DNA of 64,000 nucleotides, taken from contig NZ_BMHH01000004.1 of NCBI RefSeq assembly GCF_014640615.1, positions 248,001-312,000 of the forward strand, written 5' to 3'. The notes below the pieces were generated by a model. The model made no database searches and was not told the DNA's origin. It worked only from the letters and a program-made list of their open reading frames with translations. Source of the DNA: Paramesorhizobium endophyticum (lineage in GTDB: Bacteria; Pseudomonadota; Alphaproteobacteria; Rhizobiales; Rhizobiaceae). Below are positions 1-8,949 of the stretch, one piece after another. The stretch's first letter is position 1, and every line of letters begins with the position of its first letter. The position numbers were made by a program, and so were the translations under genes.

Positions 1-511
1 GCTGCCGGAACCATTGGGCCAGCGCTTCCGTCTTCTGCAAAGGGCAGATCGGGTCGCGCTCGCCAGCGGTGATGAGGATGCGCTTGTGCTCCAATCCATG
101 CTGGGGCAGGGGCGTCCACGGGATCAGCGGATGCAGCAGCGCGGCCCGGTCGAAGAGCTCGGGATATCTAAACAGAACAGCGGCCAGAATGTTGGCGCCG
201 TTCGAATAGCCGAGGCCATAGACCGGCCGGTCGGGATGCTGGGCCACATGCGCGGTGATGAAACCCGCCATCTTTTCCGTACGCAGCGCAAGGTCCTCCA
301 TGTCATAGACGCCTTCGCCCTTTCGGCGGAAGAAGCGCAGCGCGCCGAATTCCGACACATCGCCCCTTGGCGAAACGATGCCCGCATCGGGCAGCATATC
401 GGCCACCAGCCTGGTGAACTGGAACTCATTGCCGCCCGTGCCGTGGAAGGTGAAGACCAGCGGCGCCCCGGCGGCGGGCTCTTTCCTGTAAGCTTCGTAG
501 GAATTCGTCAT
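1..511 (-). CDS. alpha/beta hydrolase (carboxylesterase/phospholipase family), 3' end outside window
   Basis: The frame opens at an ATG at 511, preceded by a GGAGA ribosome site, and runs off the left edge, so about 170 residues are visible. The translation starts MTNSYEAYRK and carries an HGTGGNE oxyanion-type segment near residue 24. It also has a GYSNG nucleophile elbow (Ser near residue 107) and an AGERDP segment that normally holds the catalytic Asp. This matches the small carboxylesterase/phospholipase group that includes Bacillus MhqD. The next gene upstream on the same strand is a ring-cleaving dioxygenase, the same pairing as in Bacillus mhq loci, so a role in quinone or aromatic-electrophile detoxification is likely. 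The substrate is inferred from context only. Confidence 0.85.
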   Translation of the reverse strand, partial: MTNSYEAYRKEPAAGAPLVFTFHGTGGNEFQFTRLVADMLPDAGIVSPRGDVSEFGALRFFRRKGEGVYDMEDLALRTEKMAGFITAHVAQHPDRPVYGLGYSNGANILAAVLFRYPELFDRAALLHPLIPWTPLPQHGLEHKRILITAGERDPICPLQKTEALAQWFRQ

Positions 512-591
512 GGCTTGTCTCCAGCAGGCAGGGCTCGAGACCCCACCCGCTTGTGGTTTCATCAACAACGTTTATGTCCCCGCATAACCTC

Positions 592-625
592 TCCGAAAAG
601 TCTGCAACTTTTCGCGATCATGCTT
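592..625. repeat. partial copy of dispersed palindromic repeat
   Basis: CGAAAAGT at 594-601 and ACTTTTCG at 607-614 form a perfect 8-bp stem with a 5-nt loop, followed by GCGATCATGC. The right half resembles the larger repeat at 26513-26562 (ACTTTTCGGGATCATGCTCT). It lies in the gap between the dioxygenase stop and the hydrolase start, and could act as a processing or termination hairpin inside the operon. Confidence 0.6.
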
Positions 626-626
626 T

Positions 627-1559
627 TTAGTCCTTGATCGGCTCCAGCAGGTCTTCGATCTTCGCCCGCAGCGGCTCGTAGCGCGTGGGTAGCTTCAAGG
701 CCTCGCCCAGATGGGCGGTGTCCTCGTCGTGGTCGAATCCGGGCTCGTTGGTGGCGATTTCGAACAAGACGCCTCCGGGTGTGCGGAAATAGATCGCCCA
801 GAAATAATCGCGGTCGATGACGGGCGTCACCTGATAGCCGGTATCGAGCAGCGCCTTTCTGACTTCGAGCTGCGCCGCGCGGTCTTCTACTGCAAAGGCG
901 ATGTGGTGGACGGAGCCCGCGCCCTGCCGGGCAAAATCCGCGTTTGGCAACGTCTCGATGTCGATGAAGTCAGCGCCATTGCCGCCCGATATGGCGAAGC
1001 GCGACCAGTTGCCCTTGCTATCCACCGCCTGGTAGCCCATGAAGCCGAGCAACTCCCGCGCCGCGCCGTCATCCCGCAGGCGTATGCTCGCGCCATGGAA
1101 GCCCTTGATCGCCTCGGCAGCGCCGATTTCATCGGTGAGCCAGCCCTCGCGGTTATCACTCTCCACCTCGATCAGCGCGAAACGGTCATTATCAGGCCCG
1201 TAAAAGTGCAGCCGCTTTTCGCCGAACACTTCCGTCTTCAGAAGACCCTTCACGTAGAGCGCCTCGAGCCGGCTCTTCCAGTAGCCGAGCGAGCCTTTCG
1301 GGACGGCGAAATAGGTTTCGCCCACTTCGCCGACGCCGGGGCGGCCCGCTGCGATATGCGGGAAAGGGAAGTAGGTCATGACCGAGCCGGGCGTTCCCAC
1401 CCTGTCGCCATAATAGAGGTGATAGACTTCAGGTGCGTCGAAATTGACCGTCTTCTTGACGCGGCGCAGGCCCAGCGTCTTGGTGAAGAAGTCGCTGTTC
1501 TCCTGGGCGTCCGCGGCGAGCGAGGTGACGTGGTGCAGGCCTTTGATCTGGGTAAGCAT
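627..1559 (-). CDS. VOC-family ring-cleaving dioxygenase (MhqO/MhqE-like)
   Basis: This is a 310-residue protein made of two vicinal-oxygen-chelate modules, about residues 5-135 and 152-275. Candidate Fe(II) ligands are visible: His9/His10 in GLHHVTS, His218/His219 in SVHHIAFAV and Glu267 in VLFEIATN. This is the pattern of two-domain extradiol-type dioxygenases that open hydroquinone or catechol rings. The length is normal for the family. The ATG at 1559 follows AGGAAAACCCGCC. The alpha/beta hydrolase lies about 115 bp downstream on the same strand and a LysR regulator is divergent upstream. That arrangement suggests an inducible quinone-detoxification unit. The family is clear, the substrate is not. 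Confidence 0.9.
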   Translation of the reverse strand: MLTQIKGLHHVTSLAADAQENSDFFTKTLGLRRVKKTVNFDAPEVYHLYYGDRVGTPGSVMTYFPFPHIAAGRPGVGEVGETYFAVPKGSLGYWKSRLEALYVKGLLKTEVFGEKRLHFYGPDNDRFALIEVESDNREGWLTDEIGAAEAIKGFHGASIRLRDDGAARELLGFMGYQAVDSKGNWSRFAISGGNGADFIDIETLPNADFARQGAGSVHHIAFAVEDRAAQLEVRKALLDTGYQVTPVIDRDYFWAIYFRTPGGVLFEIATNEPGFDHDEDTAHLGEALKLPTRYEPLRAKIEDLLEPIKD

Positions 1560-1659
1560 GGCGGGTTTTCCTTCCTCTCCGGCGCCCTGGCGCCTTCGTT
1601 CTGGGTGGAAGATGGGGGAACGCGGCCACCAAGAGAATAGAAATAATATTGACGATATA

Positions 1660-1676
1660 ATTGCAAATATTGCAAT
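1660..1676. promoter_or_regulatory. perfect palindrome, probable LysR operator
   Basis: ATTGCAA-ATA-TTGCAAT is a perfect 17-bp inverted repeat in the divergent promoter between the dioxygenase (start 1559) and the LysR gene (start 1685). Its core, TGC-N7-GCA, fits the T-N11-A box bound by LysR-type regulators. It ends 9 bp before the LysR start, so it could serve autorepression as well as control of the divergent operon. Confidence 0.6.
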
Positions 1677-1684
1677 AATGCGTG

Positions 1685-2584
1685 ATGAACGATTTGAACG
1701 ACATCCGGGTGTTCCTGGCGGTTGCCCGGCAGGGGAGCTTCGTCGCCGCCGCGCGGCAATTGTCCATGACCGCCCCGACCGTGACCCGTGCCGTCAGCGC
1801 GCTGGAGCAGCGGCTCGGCGTGCAATTGCTCTTGCGCACCACCCGGCAGGTGTCGCTCACCTCGGCGGGCGCAGTCTATGCCGCGCGGGTCGGGCCGCTG
1901 CTGGAGGCGTTCGACGCGGCGGCAGAGAAGGTGAGGGCGGAAGAGGGCGAAGCGGCGGGGCTAATCCGGCTCAACGCGCCCCTGTCGCTCGGCCAGCGGA
2001 TTTTGCCCGACATCATATCCGGCTTTCGTGCGGAGCATCCCGGCATTGCGGTGTCGGCGACGCTGACCGACCGCTTCATCGATATCGTGAACGACAGTTT
2101 CGACCTCGCCGTGCGGATTTCGGAGCCGCCGCGCGACAAATCCACCATCTGGCGCAAGATCTGCCGGGTGCGCCGCATATTGGTTGCCTCGCCCGGCTAT
2201 CTCGCGGCCAATGACGCGCCGGAAACGCCCGACGATCTCGATGAGGCTGTCTGCATCGCCTATGACGAGGAGGCGCTGGCCGAGGGCTGGGAACTCACCC
2301 ATACCGGACGAACGCGAAAGGTGAGGGCCGGGAAGGTGCTGGCTGCCAACAATGGCGACCTGATCGCGCGGCTTGCGGAAAACGGCGAAGGCGTGGCGCT
2401 GCTGCCCTTATTCATCGTCGAGGAGGCCCTTGGCACCGGCCACCTCGTGCAGATCCTCCCCGACTGGCAGCCGCCTGAACTCTGGCTGACGCTGTACTAT
2501 CCGCCTTACGAGAAGCTGCCGATGCGGGTCGCCAAATTCTCGGATTTTTTCGAGACCTACGTCACGACGATCCGGCCGGTTTAG
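1685..2584 (+). CDS. LysR-family transcriptional regulator
   Basis: This is a 299-residue protein with an N-terminal winged helix-turn-helix (about residues 1-60, including SFVAAARQLSMTAPTVTRAV). A periplasmic-binding-like effector domain follows (about 90-295). The in-frame GTG at 1682 immediately precedes the ATG at 1685, and I chose the ATG. It is divergent from the dioxygenase/hydrolase pair with a perfect palindrome in between, so it probably regulates that pair. The inducer is probably an aromatic or quinone, but this is inferred from the neighbours only. The length is normal. Confidence 0.9.
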   Translation: MNDLNDIRVFLAVARQGSFVAAARQLSMTAPTVTRAVSALEQRLGVQLLLRTTRQVSLTSAGAVYAARVGPLLEAFDAAAEKVRAEEGEAAGLIRLNAPLSLGQRILPDIISGFRAEHPGIAVSATLTDRFIDIVNDSFDLAVRISEPPRDKSTIWRKICRVRRILVASPGYLAANDAPETPDDLDEAVCIAYDEEALAEGWELTHTGRTRKVRAGKVLAANNGDLIARLAENGEGVALLPLFIVEEALGTGHLVQILPDWQPPELWLTLYYPPYEKLPMRVAKFSDFFETYVTTIRPV

Positions 2585-2699
2585 CTGAACTGCGCATTCT
2601 AGTATCGGCCATCATTGGTAAGGCAATAGGCGAGGGGCCATTCGGCGGGTATGCCGTGCAAGGTGTTCAGCACACAGCAGCCCGACCACGCTTCCCGGG

Positions 2700-4240
2700 A
2701 TTGACCAGGTCCTGATTCGCGTCGGCAACCACTCGTCCGATGACGCTACGAAGACCGCTGTCATCGACGCGCCTCTGGTCGAGGCGCTCAATCCCACCAC
2801 CGGCCAAAACTTCACCATTCAATTGGTGTAGGGTGATGGCGGTACGCTGGTGCTGAAGGGAAAGAACAGCTATCGTGGCGGCACGCTGATCAAGGTGGGC
2901 ACCGTGTCCGTCCACGAGGACGACAATCTCGGCGCTTCGACTGGCGGGCTTATCCTCAATGGCGGCAAGCTCCGGAACACCCAGAGCTTCACCACCGGAC
3001 ATCGGCGCGGGCGGCGGCACTTTCGAGACCGGCGTTCCCGCCCAGTCGGCCGACCTCACGGTGACCGGATAGATTTCCGGCACGGGTGGGCTGCAAAAGA
3101 CCGGGCCCGGCAAGCTGATCCTGTCCAATGACAATAGCGCCTACAGCGGCGCGATCACAATCATCTCAGGCACGTTGCAGCTCGACCCCGGCGGGACGCT
3201 CGGAACCGGCGCAGTCCACAACAACAGCGCCCTGGCGTTTAACAATTCGAACGCTCTGATCATTGCCAATGTGATCGACGGCAACGGTCGAGCAGGTCGG
3301 CACCGGCACCACCATACTCGACGGCGCCAACGCCTACACCGGCGCCACCAATGTCAAGGCAGGCAGGCTCGCGGCGGCGAAGGCGGGTGCGTTCAGCCCG
3401 AACTCGGACTATACGGTCGTGAAGGGCGCCGCGCTGGACATGCGCGGACATATCCAGACTCTGGCAAGCCTCGTCAATGCCGGCGACGTATGGATCGGTG
3501 ACAATGCCACCAGCACCGCCGGAACAACGCTCACCGTGACCGGCAATTACACCGCGCAGGACGGCACCATCCATCTCAACACCGTGCTCGGCAAGGATGA
3601 TTCACCGACAGACCTCCTCCACGTGAAGGGGGACACTGCGGGCACGGGCTTCCTGCAGGTGAAGAATGCCGGCGGCACGGGGGCACAGACCACCGCGAAC
3701 GGCATCAAGGTTGTCGAGGTCGATGGCGCTTCCAACGGCGTGTTTACGCTGAAGGGCGATTTCACCACCACCCAGGGCGACCCGGCAGTGGTGGCGGGCG
3801 CCTACGCCTACCGGCTCATCAAAGGGCCCAAGGGAAGCACCGGCAGCGTCGACGCCTCGGCTGACGGCGACTGGTACCTGCGCTCGGAACTGAAGACTCC
3901 GTCCTGCGTAGGATCCGGCTGCAATCCGCCACCGCCGCCGCTCTACCAACCAGGCGTACCCGTTTACGAGGCCTACGCACAGGTCCTGCAGGAGCTGAAC
4001 GATGTCGGCACCCTGCGCCAGCGCGTCGGCAGCCGCTACCGCAGCGGCGCGGGGCAGGCAAGCGGAGGCGAGGGGCAAGGCGCGGCGGCTTCCGGCGGCG
4101 AGATCAGCACCGACTCCTATGTCTGGGGCCGCATCGAGGGCGCGCATGGGCAGCGTGATCCAACACTTCACCGACAGCTACAGGCTGAATGGAAATATCG
4201 GGTTGAAAGTGAAGTGGTGATCTGGTTCCGAAGAGTTTGA
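2700..4240 (+). pseudogene. decayed autotransporter (passenger repeats plus start of beta-barrel)
   Basis: Pieces of one protein can be read across all three frames. The segment from about 2700 (DQVLIRVGNHSS) runs into an in-frame TAG at about 2829 and resumes as GDGGTLVLKGKNSYRGGTL. After a frameshift near 3000 it continues through a second stop near 3070 as GGLQKTGPGKLILSNDNSAY. Another shift near 3290 leads to the longest surviving frame (from 3419). These GTGGLTKxGxGxLxLxxxNxYxGxTxVxxGTL-like units are the autotransporter-associated beta-strand repeat. A proline-rich linker (PPPPP near 3935) and SYVWGRIEGAHG (about 4118) mark the start of the outer-membrane barrel, which is then lost. No intact start, signal peptide or barrel is present. 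Confidence 0.85.
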
Positions 4241-4319
4241 ATGGTATTTTCTGAGCGTCCGAAGACGCTGTACGGCCCGGGCGTTTCAGCCCGGTGGCTT
4301 CGAGCGCAGAGAACCGGAG

Positions 4320-5000
4320 TCAGGCAGGGGCCGCTTCTGTGGCCTCCCTCTCGTCCTGCGGCCATCGTTGCAGTGCGTCCCGCCCTGCGGCGGTCAAGCC
4401 GTACACACCTCTCTCAACCCGTTCGAACCAGCCATAGACGTTAGAAAGCAGAATCTTCCCGGCATCCGGCACGCTGGATCTGATTTCACGCACACGCAAC
4501 GGCCCGGATGCCAGCGCAGCCGCACAGCCGAGCGCCTGCTGCCGGTAGGCGGTCATGACAGGCGTGCGTGTGCTGCCACCTATTGCCGGGTCGCCGCGCC
4601 GTTTCTGGTGCTCACGCATAAGTTTTGAGCGCCGTTTCGGGTCAGTCCGGGGCATCGGCGATACGGAGCCCACGATAATATCGACGTCACCGGAATCCGA
4701 AATGCCGAGCATGCCGATCCCCAGCCTGCGGCAAAGGTGACGATAGCGTTTGTCGGACTCTCGGCCTTTGCCCTTGGCGGATACACGTGCCGCGATCCAG
4801 ACCTCGTCCGCGGCAACCGCTCGGTCGACGGCCTGCAGTATGAGTTCCAGATTGAAGCTCATTTTCAACTCGCAGATGACGACCACGGGAGGATCGCCAT
4901 CACTCAAGCCTACGAGGTCGCAACCGCCGACTTCGCCCTTGACAACGTAACCTGCCTTTTCGAGAAAGCCTTTGACGGGCAGATAAAGCGACGTTTCCAT
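4320..5000 (-). CDS. DUF2161 family PD-(D/E)XK-type protein
   Basis: This 226-residue protein starts at the ATG at 5000. The N-terminal half contains GGCDLVGL (Asp28) and VVVICELK (Glu44-Leu-Lys46). That is the D...ExK arrangement of the PD-(D/E)XK nuclease fold, as described for DUF2161 proteins (putative phosphodiesterases). The C-terminal third, about residues 150-215, resembles a winged-helix segment (LSNVYGWFERVERGVYGLTAAG). No partner gene is obvious, since the neighbours are an autotransporter relic and the heme locus. The family assignment is fairly secure, and the cellular role is unknown. Confidence 0.75.
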   Translation of the reverse strand: METSLYLPVKGFLEKAGYVVKGEVGGCDLVGLSDGDPPVVVICELKMSFNLELILQAVDRAVAADEVWIAARVSAKGKGRESDKRYRHLCRRLGIGMLGISDSGDVDIIVGSVSPMPRTDPKRRSKLMREHQKRRGDPAIGGSTRTPVMTAYRQQALGCAAALASGPLRVREIRSSVPDAGKILLSNVYGWFERVERGVYGLTAAGRDALQRWPQDEREATEAAPA

Positions 5001-5127
5001 ATGCCTGCAGGTTAGCGACGAATCGTTCCGTAAATTACATCAATCCGCCGCCTGAAGCACGTACGGTTGCCGCGATGCCTGCCCGAATCTCGTTTTTTCG
5101 CGATAGGCGAATGGCGGGTGATGCGTA

Positions 5128-5763
5128 CTAGAAATCCGCGCGTGGCGCTGCCTCTCCATCCGGGTAGAAGCGATCAGCGACAAGCTGGTTGACACGCGCA
5201 AAGGCTTGTCCAGCCCCCTCGATGGCTCGTTCCTCCGCCTCCTCGCTCAGGTCGATCCGATCCAGCGCGGCCGTAAAAGTGCGCCATTGCAGGCCGCGCC
5301 CTTCCGGCGCTGCCGCAAGATGCCTCGCGCCGAAATTCTCCGACAATCCGAGCCTGGCAGCTTCCTTCAGGAGAAACGCCGCGCCCAGATTGGAGCCTTC
5401 CGCCACGTATAGCCATCCGAGGGAGTTTGGCACATCGATGAGATCATCTTCCGAAGCCGGCGGGGCCGGCATGGGAGCCTCTATATCCAGCAGATCCTGC
5501 CGGATGAGGTCGAGCCGCCGCCGGCTTTCCAGGTCCGGAATGATGGCAGCCAAATCATGGTTTCGGTAAAGCGGATCGATGCCATGATGGAAACGGTATT
5601 GCACATCGAGAAACCACCCATAGCGCTCGATACTGGCAAAGGGATCGGCCGCCATGATTTTCCTATCGAGACGATCATGCGTGTCATGCGTCGCCGCCTT
5701 CAGCCGCTTCGCACGGCTCGTAATTTCAGTCTTTTCCCGGACCCATGGTTCCACTGTGGTCAT
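5128..5763 (-). CDS. hemO: biliverdin-producing heme oxygenase (HemO/BphO-type)
   Basis: I chose the ATG at 5763 (MTTVEPWVRE, 211 residues) because AAAGGGGC lies just upstream. An in-frame start 39 bp earlier (5802) is possible. The segment LKAATHDTHDRLD near residue 25 carries the proximal heme-ligand histidine typical of bacterial heme oxygenases. A conserved GWLYVAEGSNLGA helix (about residue 125) fits the distal-helix glycine-rich motif. The enzyme opens heme to biliverdin, CO and Fe(II) in the cytoplasm. It is the last gene of the has locus on the same strand, 35 bp after hasE. Serratia has operons carry the TonB-like hasB at that position. The context strongly supports iron release from imported heme. 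Confidence 0.85.
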   Translation of the reverse strand: MTTVEPWVREKTEITSRAKRLKAATHDTHDRLDRKIMAADPFASIERYGWFLDVQYRFHHGIDPLYRNHDLAAIIPDLESRRRLDLIRQDLLDIEAPMPAPPASEDDLIDVPNSLGWLYVAEGSNLGAAFLLKEAARLGLSENFGARHLAAAPEGRGLQWRTFTAALDRIDLSEEAEERAIEGAGQAFARVNQLVADRFYPDGEAAPRADF

Positions 5764-5798
5764 GTTTCTGCCCCTTTGCCTGATATGCGCCTGGCCGC

Positions 5799-7112
5799 TC
5801 ATTCTTCCCGGAAGGCGCGGTTGATCTGATCGCTGAGTGGTTTGATGAGGTAGGAGAGAGCGGTGCGCTCGCCCGTCTGGATGAATGCCTCCGCCGGCAT
5901 GCCGGGCATCAACTGGAGGCCGTCCAGCTTTTCCAGTTCCGCCGCCGGGATAGACACCCGAACGAGATAGTAGGCCGCGCCCGTTCTTTGGTCGGTGGTC
6001 AGGTCGGCGGCGATGCGGCTGACATGACCGTTGAGTTCCGGTGTAGTCCGTTGGCTGAAGGCCGACAGGCGTAAGACCGCCTTGTGGCCCAGTTGTATCT
6101 GGTCGATATCCTTTGGCTGCATCTGGACTTCCAGCGCCAGCTCTTCGCCTTTCGGCACGATCAGCATCATCGGGTCTCCGGGAGGGACCACGCCGCCGAC
6201 GGTGTGAACGGAGAGCTGATGGACGATGCCGGATTGGGGCGCGAGAATATCGATCCGCTTGAGCTCGTCTTCCGCCGCGACTTTGCGTTCAATGAACTCG
6301 CCGATCTGGGCTTGCACTTCGCGCAATTCCTGGCCGACTTCGGTCTTGAGGTCCTGGTCTATCTGCAGGATTTGCAGCTTCGTCTCTGAAATGCGCCCCG
6401 CCGTCTGTGCCTGGAAGGCAATTTTCTCGCCGCGCTCGCCTCCGAAGGTGGCGGCCTGTGTCTTCAAGGCATTGAGGCGCTGGTCGGAGACGAAGCCCTG
6501 TTCCCGCAAGCCGGTGAGGGCTGCAATCTCCTTGTCGAGGACGGCGAGGCCCTGCGCATAGGCAAGTTCCTGCGCCTTCAGCCCCTCCATTTCGTGTTCG
6601 AACTGCTCGATGCGCTCGCGGAGTTGCGCCTTTCGCCCTTCACGCGATTGCCTGCGAAACTCGAACAGCCTTGTCTCGCTGCGGATGGCGGCGGCGACAT
6701 CGGGAGCATCACGGCGGGCAAGCAGCCAGTCGGGGAACAAGATCCGCGGCAGGTCGTCCCGCTCCGCCTCGAGCCGCGCAAGCCGCGCCGTAAGTTCGTC
6801 GAGGCGTTTGGTAACGATGGCGAGCCGCGCTTGCGTCTGCGTTGCATCGAGCCGGATGAGAAGATCGCCGGCTTTCACGCTGTCGCCCTCATGGACCCGG
6901 ATTTCCCCCACCACACCCCCGGTCGGGTGCTGGATTTTCTTCACGTAACTGTCGACGACGAAATGGCCCGTCGCGACCACCGCCCCCGAGAGATTTGTCA
7001 CAGTGGCCCATGCGCCAGCGCCTCCGACCAGCATCACGCTGGCAAGAAGGCCGGCCATCAAATGACGCCGTATGGAGCGGGCGACGTCCCCCTTCCCGTC
7101 AACCCCAGGCAT
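5799..7112 (-). CDS. hasE: type I secretion membrane fusion protein (HlyD family) for hemophore export
   Basis: This is a 437-residue HlyD/PrtE-type adaptor. It has a short cytoplasmic N-terminus, one membrane segment at about residues 20-42, then a barrel-sandwich/lipoyl half (HPTGGVVGEIRVHEGDSV). A long coiled coil follows (about 95-270), then the second half-motif and C-terminal beta domain. The ATG at 7112 overlaps the hasD stop (TGATG). A GTG one codon earlier (7115) is an alternative. It would link HasD in the inner membrane to a TolC-like outer-membrane channel. No tolC homologue lies in this window. Translational coupling to hasD and adjacency to hasA support export of the hemophore. 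Confidence 0.92.
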   Translation of the reverse strand: MPGVDGKGDVARSIRRHLMAGLLASVMLVGGAGAWATVTNLSGAVVATGHFVVDSYVKKIQHPTGGVVGEIRVHEGDSVKAGDLLIRLDATQTQARLAIVTKRLDELTARLARLEAERDDLPRILFPDWLLARRDAPDVAAAIRSETRLFEFRRQSREGRKAQLRERIEQFEHEMEGLKAQELAYAQGLAVLDKEIAALTGLREQGFVSDQRLNALKTQAATFGGERGEKIAFQAQTAGRISETKLQILQIDQDLKTEVGQELREVQAQIGEFIERKVAAEDELKRIDILAPQSGIVHQLSVHTVGGVVPPGDPMMLIVPKGEELALEVQMQPKDIDQIQLGHKAVLRLSAFSQRTTPELNGHVSRIAADLTTDQRTGAAYYLVRVSIPAAELEKLDGLQLMPGMPAEAFIQTGERTALSYLIKPLSDQINRAFREE

Positions 7113-8935
7113 CACACCCCTCCCTCGCTCATGTCAGCCGGTTCGGCGGCTTGCTTCACAGGATTGGCTATGACCCTCAGCGGCGTGATGCTGAAGCCGG
7201 TTGCCGGATAGCCTCTTGCTGCCGGAGCCGTCGGATTTGCGCCCTTCAGCACCTGAGAAAGCACTTCGTCGCGCGGCCCGAAAGCCTTCTGCCGCCCGCC
7301 TTCCATCATCAGGACCAGATCGACCGCGCCGATGGCGCTCGGGCGGTGCGCGACCACAATGGCGATGCCGCCGCGCGCCCGGATGGAAGCGATGGCGCTG
7401 ACCACCGCGGCTTCGCCTTCGGAATCGAGATTGGCATTGGGCTCGTCGAGCACGACAAGGAACGGATTGCGGTAGAGCGCGCGGGCCAGCCCGATCCGCT
7501 GCCGCTGCCCCGCCGACAATGCCGAGCCGTTTTCGCCTATGCTGGTCTCATATCCTTGCTCGAAACGCAGGATGAGATCGTGCGCCCCGGCGGCCTTTGT
7601 GGCCTCTATGACAGCCCCGGGGTCGGGATCGTCTTCAAAACGGGCGATATTCTCCGCAATCGTTCCGTCGAACAGTTCGACGCCCTGCGGGAGATAGCCG
7701 ATGTGCCGGCCAAGGGCGTCACGGTCCCATTGATCGAGGCTCGCGCCATCGATGCGCACTTTTCCGGCAGCAGGCATCCACGCATTGACCAGCACACGGG
7801 CGAGTGTGGATTTGCCCGAGCCGGAGTGCCCGATGACGCCCAGGGCGCTGCCGGCGGGAACCGCGAAACTCACCCCGATGACGGTCGGCTTCTTTTCACC
7901 CGGAGGAATGATCGTCACCGTTTCGATACGCAGCTCTTTTTCGGGTGAAGGAAGGGTGGTTACAGGCGTGTCCGGGGGCATTTTGGCCAGCAGTTCCTTG
8001 AGGCGCGACCAGCTCTGCCGCGCCATCATGAACGGTCTCCAACTCGCAATCGCCAGATCGACCGGCGCGAGCGCCCGGCTCATCATGATCGAGCTTGAAA
8101 TCATGATGCCGCCCGTCGCTTCCTGCTGGATCACGAGATAAGCGCCGACCCCAAGCATGGCGGATTGCAGCATGATGCGCAGGGATTTCGATATGCTGCC
8201 GAGGCCGCCGGCCACGTCGCCAGCCTTGCGGTTTGCTGCGAGATAGTCGGCATTCACACGCGCCCATCGCATCGCGATGCGTTTTCCGAGCCCCATGGAC
8301 TGAATGGCCTCTGCATTGCGGCGCGCGGTTTCCAGCAGCGCATTGCGCGTCATATTATGTGCGATGGTGTCGCGGACCGGCTTTCGTGACAGGGCATTCG
8401 TCAGCAGCGTCAGCGCGACAAGCACGACCGCCCCGGTTAGCGCCGTTATGCCGATCCAGAAATGGAAGAGAAAGCATATACCGAGATAAAGCGGCATCCA
8501 GGGAAGGTCGAAAAACACCGCCGGTCCCTGGCCGGACAGGAATCCTCTGATATTATCGAGGTCGCGTAGCGGCTGGAGGCCATCGCCGGGCATCCGCGTC
8601 ACAAGCGGAAGACGCACCACGGCATCGTGAACGCGCCCCGACAGATGCGTATCGAACTCTTCGCCGATGCGCAGCAGGACACGCGCCCGGATGATATCGA
8701 GCAGCGCCTGGAATGTGTAAAGCCCCGCCGCGAGCACGGCCAGTCCCACAAGCGTCGGCACGCTGCCGCTTGCCAGCACGCGGTCATAGACCTGCAGCAT
8801 GAACAGGGGCGAGGTCAGCGCGAGGAGGTTAACCACACCGCTGATCAGAGCTATTCCAAGGAAAGCTCGTCTGAGGGGGAGAACGACCGCCGCAGCCAAT
8901 GGCTGCGACGGCGTTGTGCGTATTATTGAGCGCAC
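7112..8935 (-). CDS. hasD: type I secretion ABC permease/ATPase for hemophore
   Basis: This is a 607-residue PrtD/HasD-type half-transporter. The membrane domain occupies about residues 20-300, and no N-terminal C39 peptidase-like domain is present. In the nucleotide-binding domain Walker A is GHSGSGKST (about 369-377), the signature is LSAGQRQ (about 480) and Walker B is LVVLDEP (about 503). The start is GTG at 8935, with the ribosome site overlapping the hasA stop (TAAGGGA), so translation follows hasA closely. It powers ATP-driven export of HasA through HasE and an outer-membrane channel. All catalytic motifs are intact. Confidence 0.93.
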   Translation of the reverse strand: MRSIIRTTPSQPLAAAVVLPLRRAFLGIALISGVVNLLALTSPLFMLQVYDRVLASGSVPTLVGLAVLAAGLYTFQALLDIIRARVLLRIGEEFDTHLSGRVHDAVVRLPLVTRMPGDGLQPLRDLDNIRGFLSGQGPAVFFDLPWMPLYLGICFLFHFWIGITALTGAVVLVALTLLTNALSRKPVRDTIAHNMTRNALLETARRNAEAIQSMGLGKRIAMRWARVNADYLAANRKAGDVAGGLGSISKSLRIMLQSAMLGVGAYLVIQQEATGGIMISSSIMMSRALAPVDLAIASWRPFMMARQSWSRLKELLAKMPPDTPVTTLPSPEKELRIETVTIIPPGEKKPTVIGVSFAVPAGSALGVIGHSGSGKSTLARVLVNAWMPAAGKVRIDGASLDQWDRDALGRHIGYLPQGVELFDGTIAENIARFEDDPDPGAVIEATKAAGAHDLILRFEQGYETSIGENGSALSAGQRQRIGLARALYRNPFLVVLDEPNANLDSEGEAAVVSAIASIRARGGIAIVVAHRPSAIGAVDLVLMMEGGRQKAFGPRDEVLSQVLKGANPTAPAARGYPATGFSITPLRVIANPVKQAAEPADMSEGGV

Positions 8936-8949
8936 GGGAGCCAGATCCC

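Noticed and set aside
711-1640. Long open frame on the plus strand opposite the dioxygenase (309 codons)
   Set aside because: It is antisense to a clear VOC protein, has no recognisable domain and its codon pattern mirrors the true gene on the other strand.
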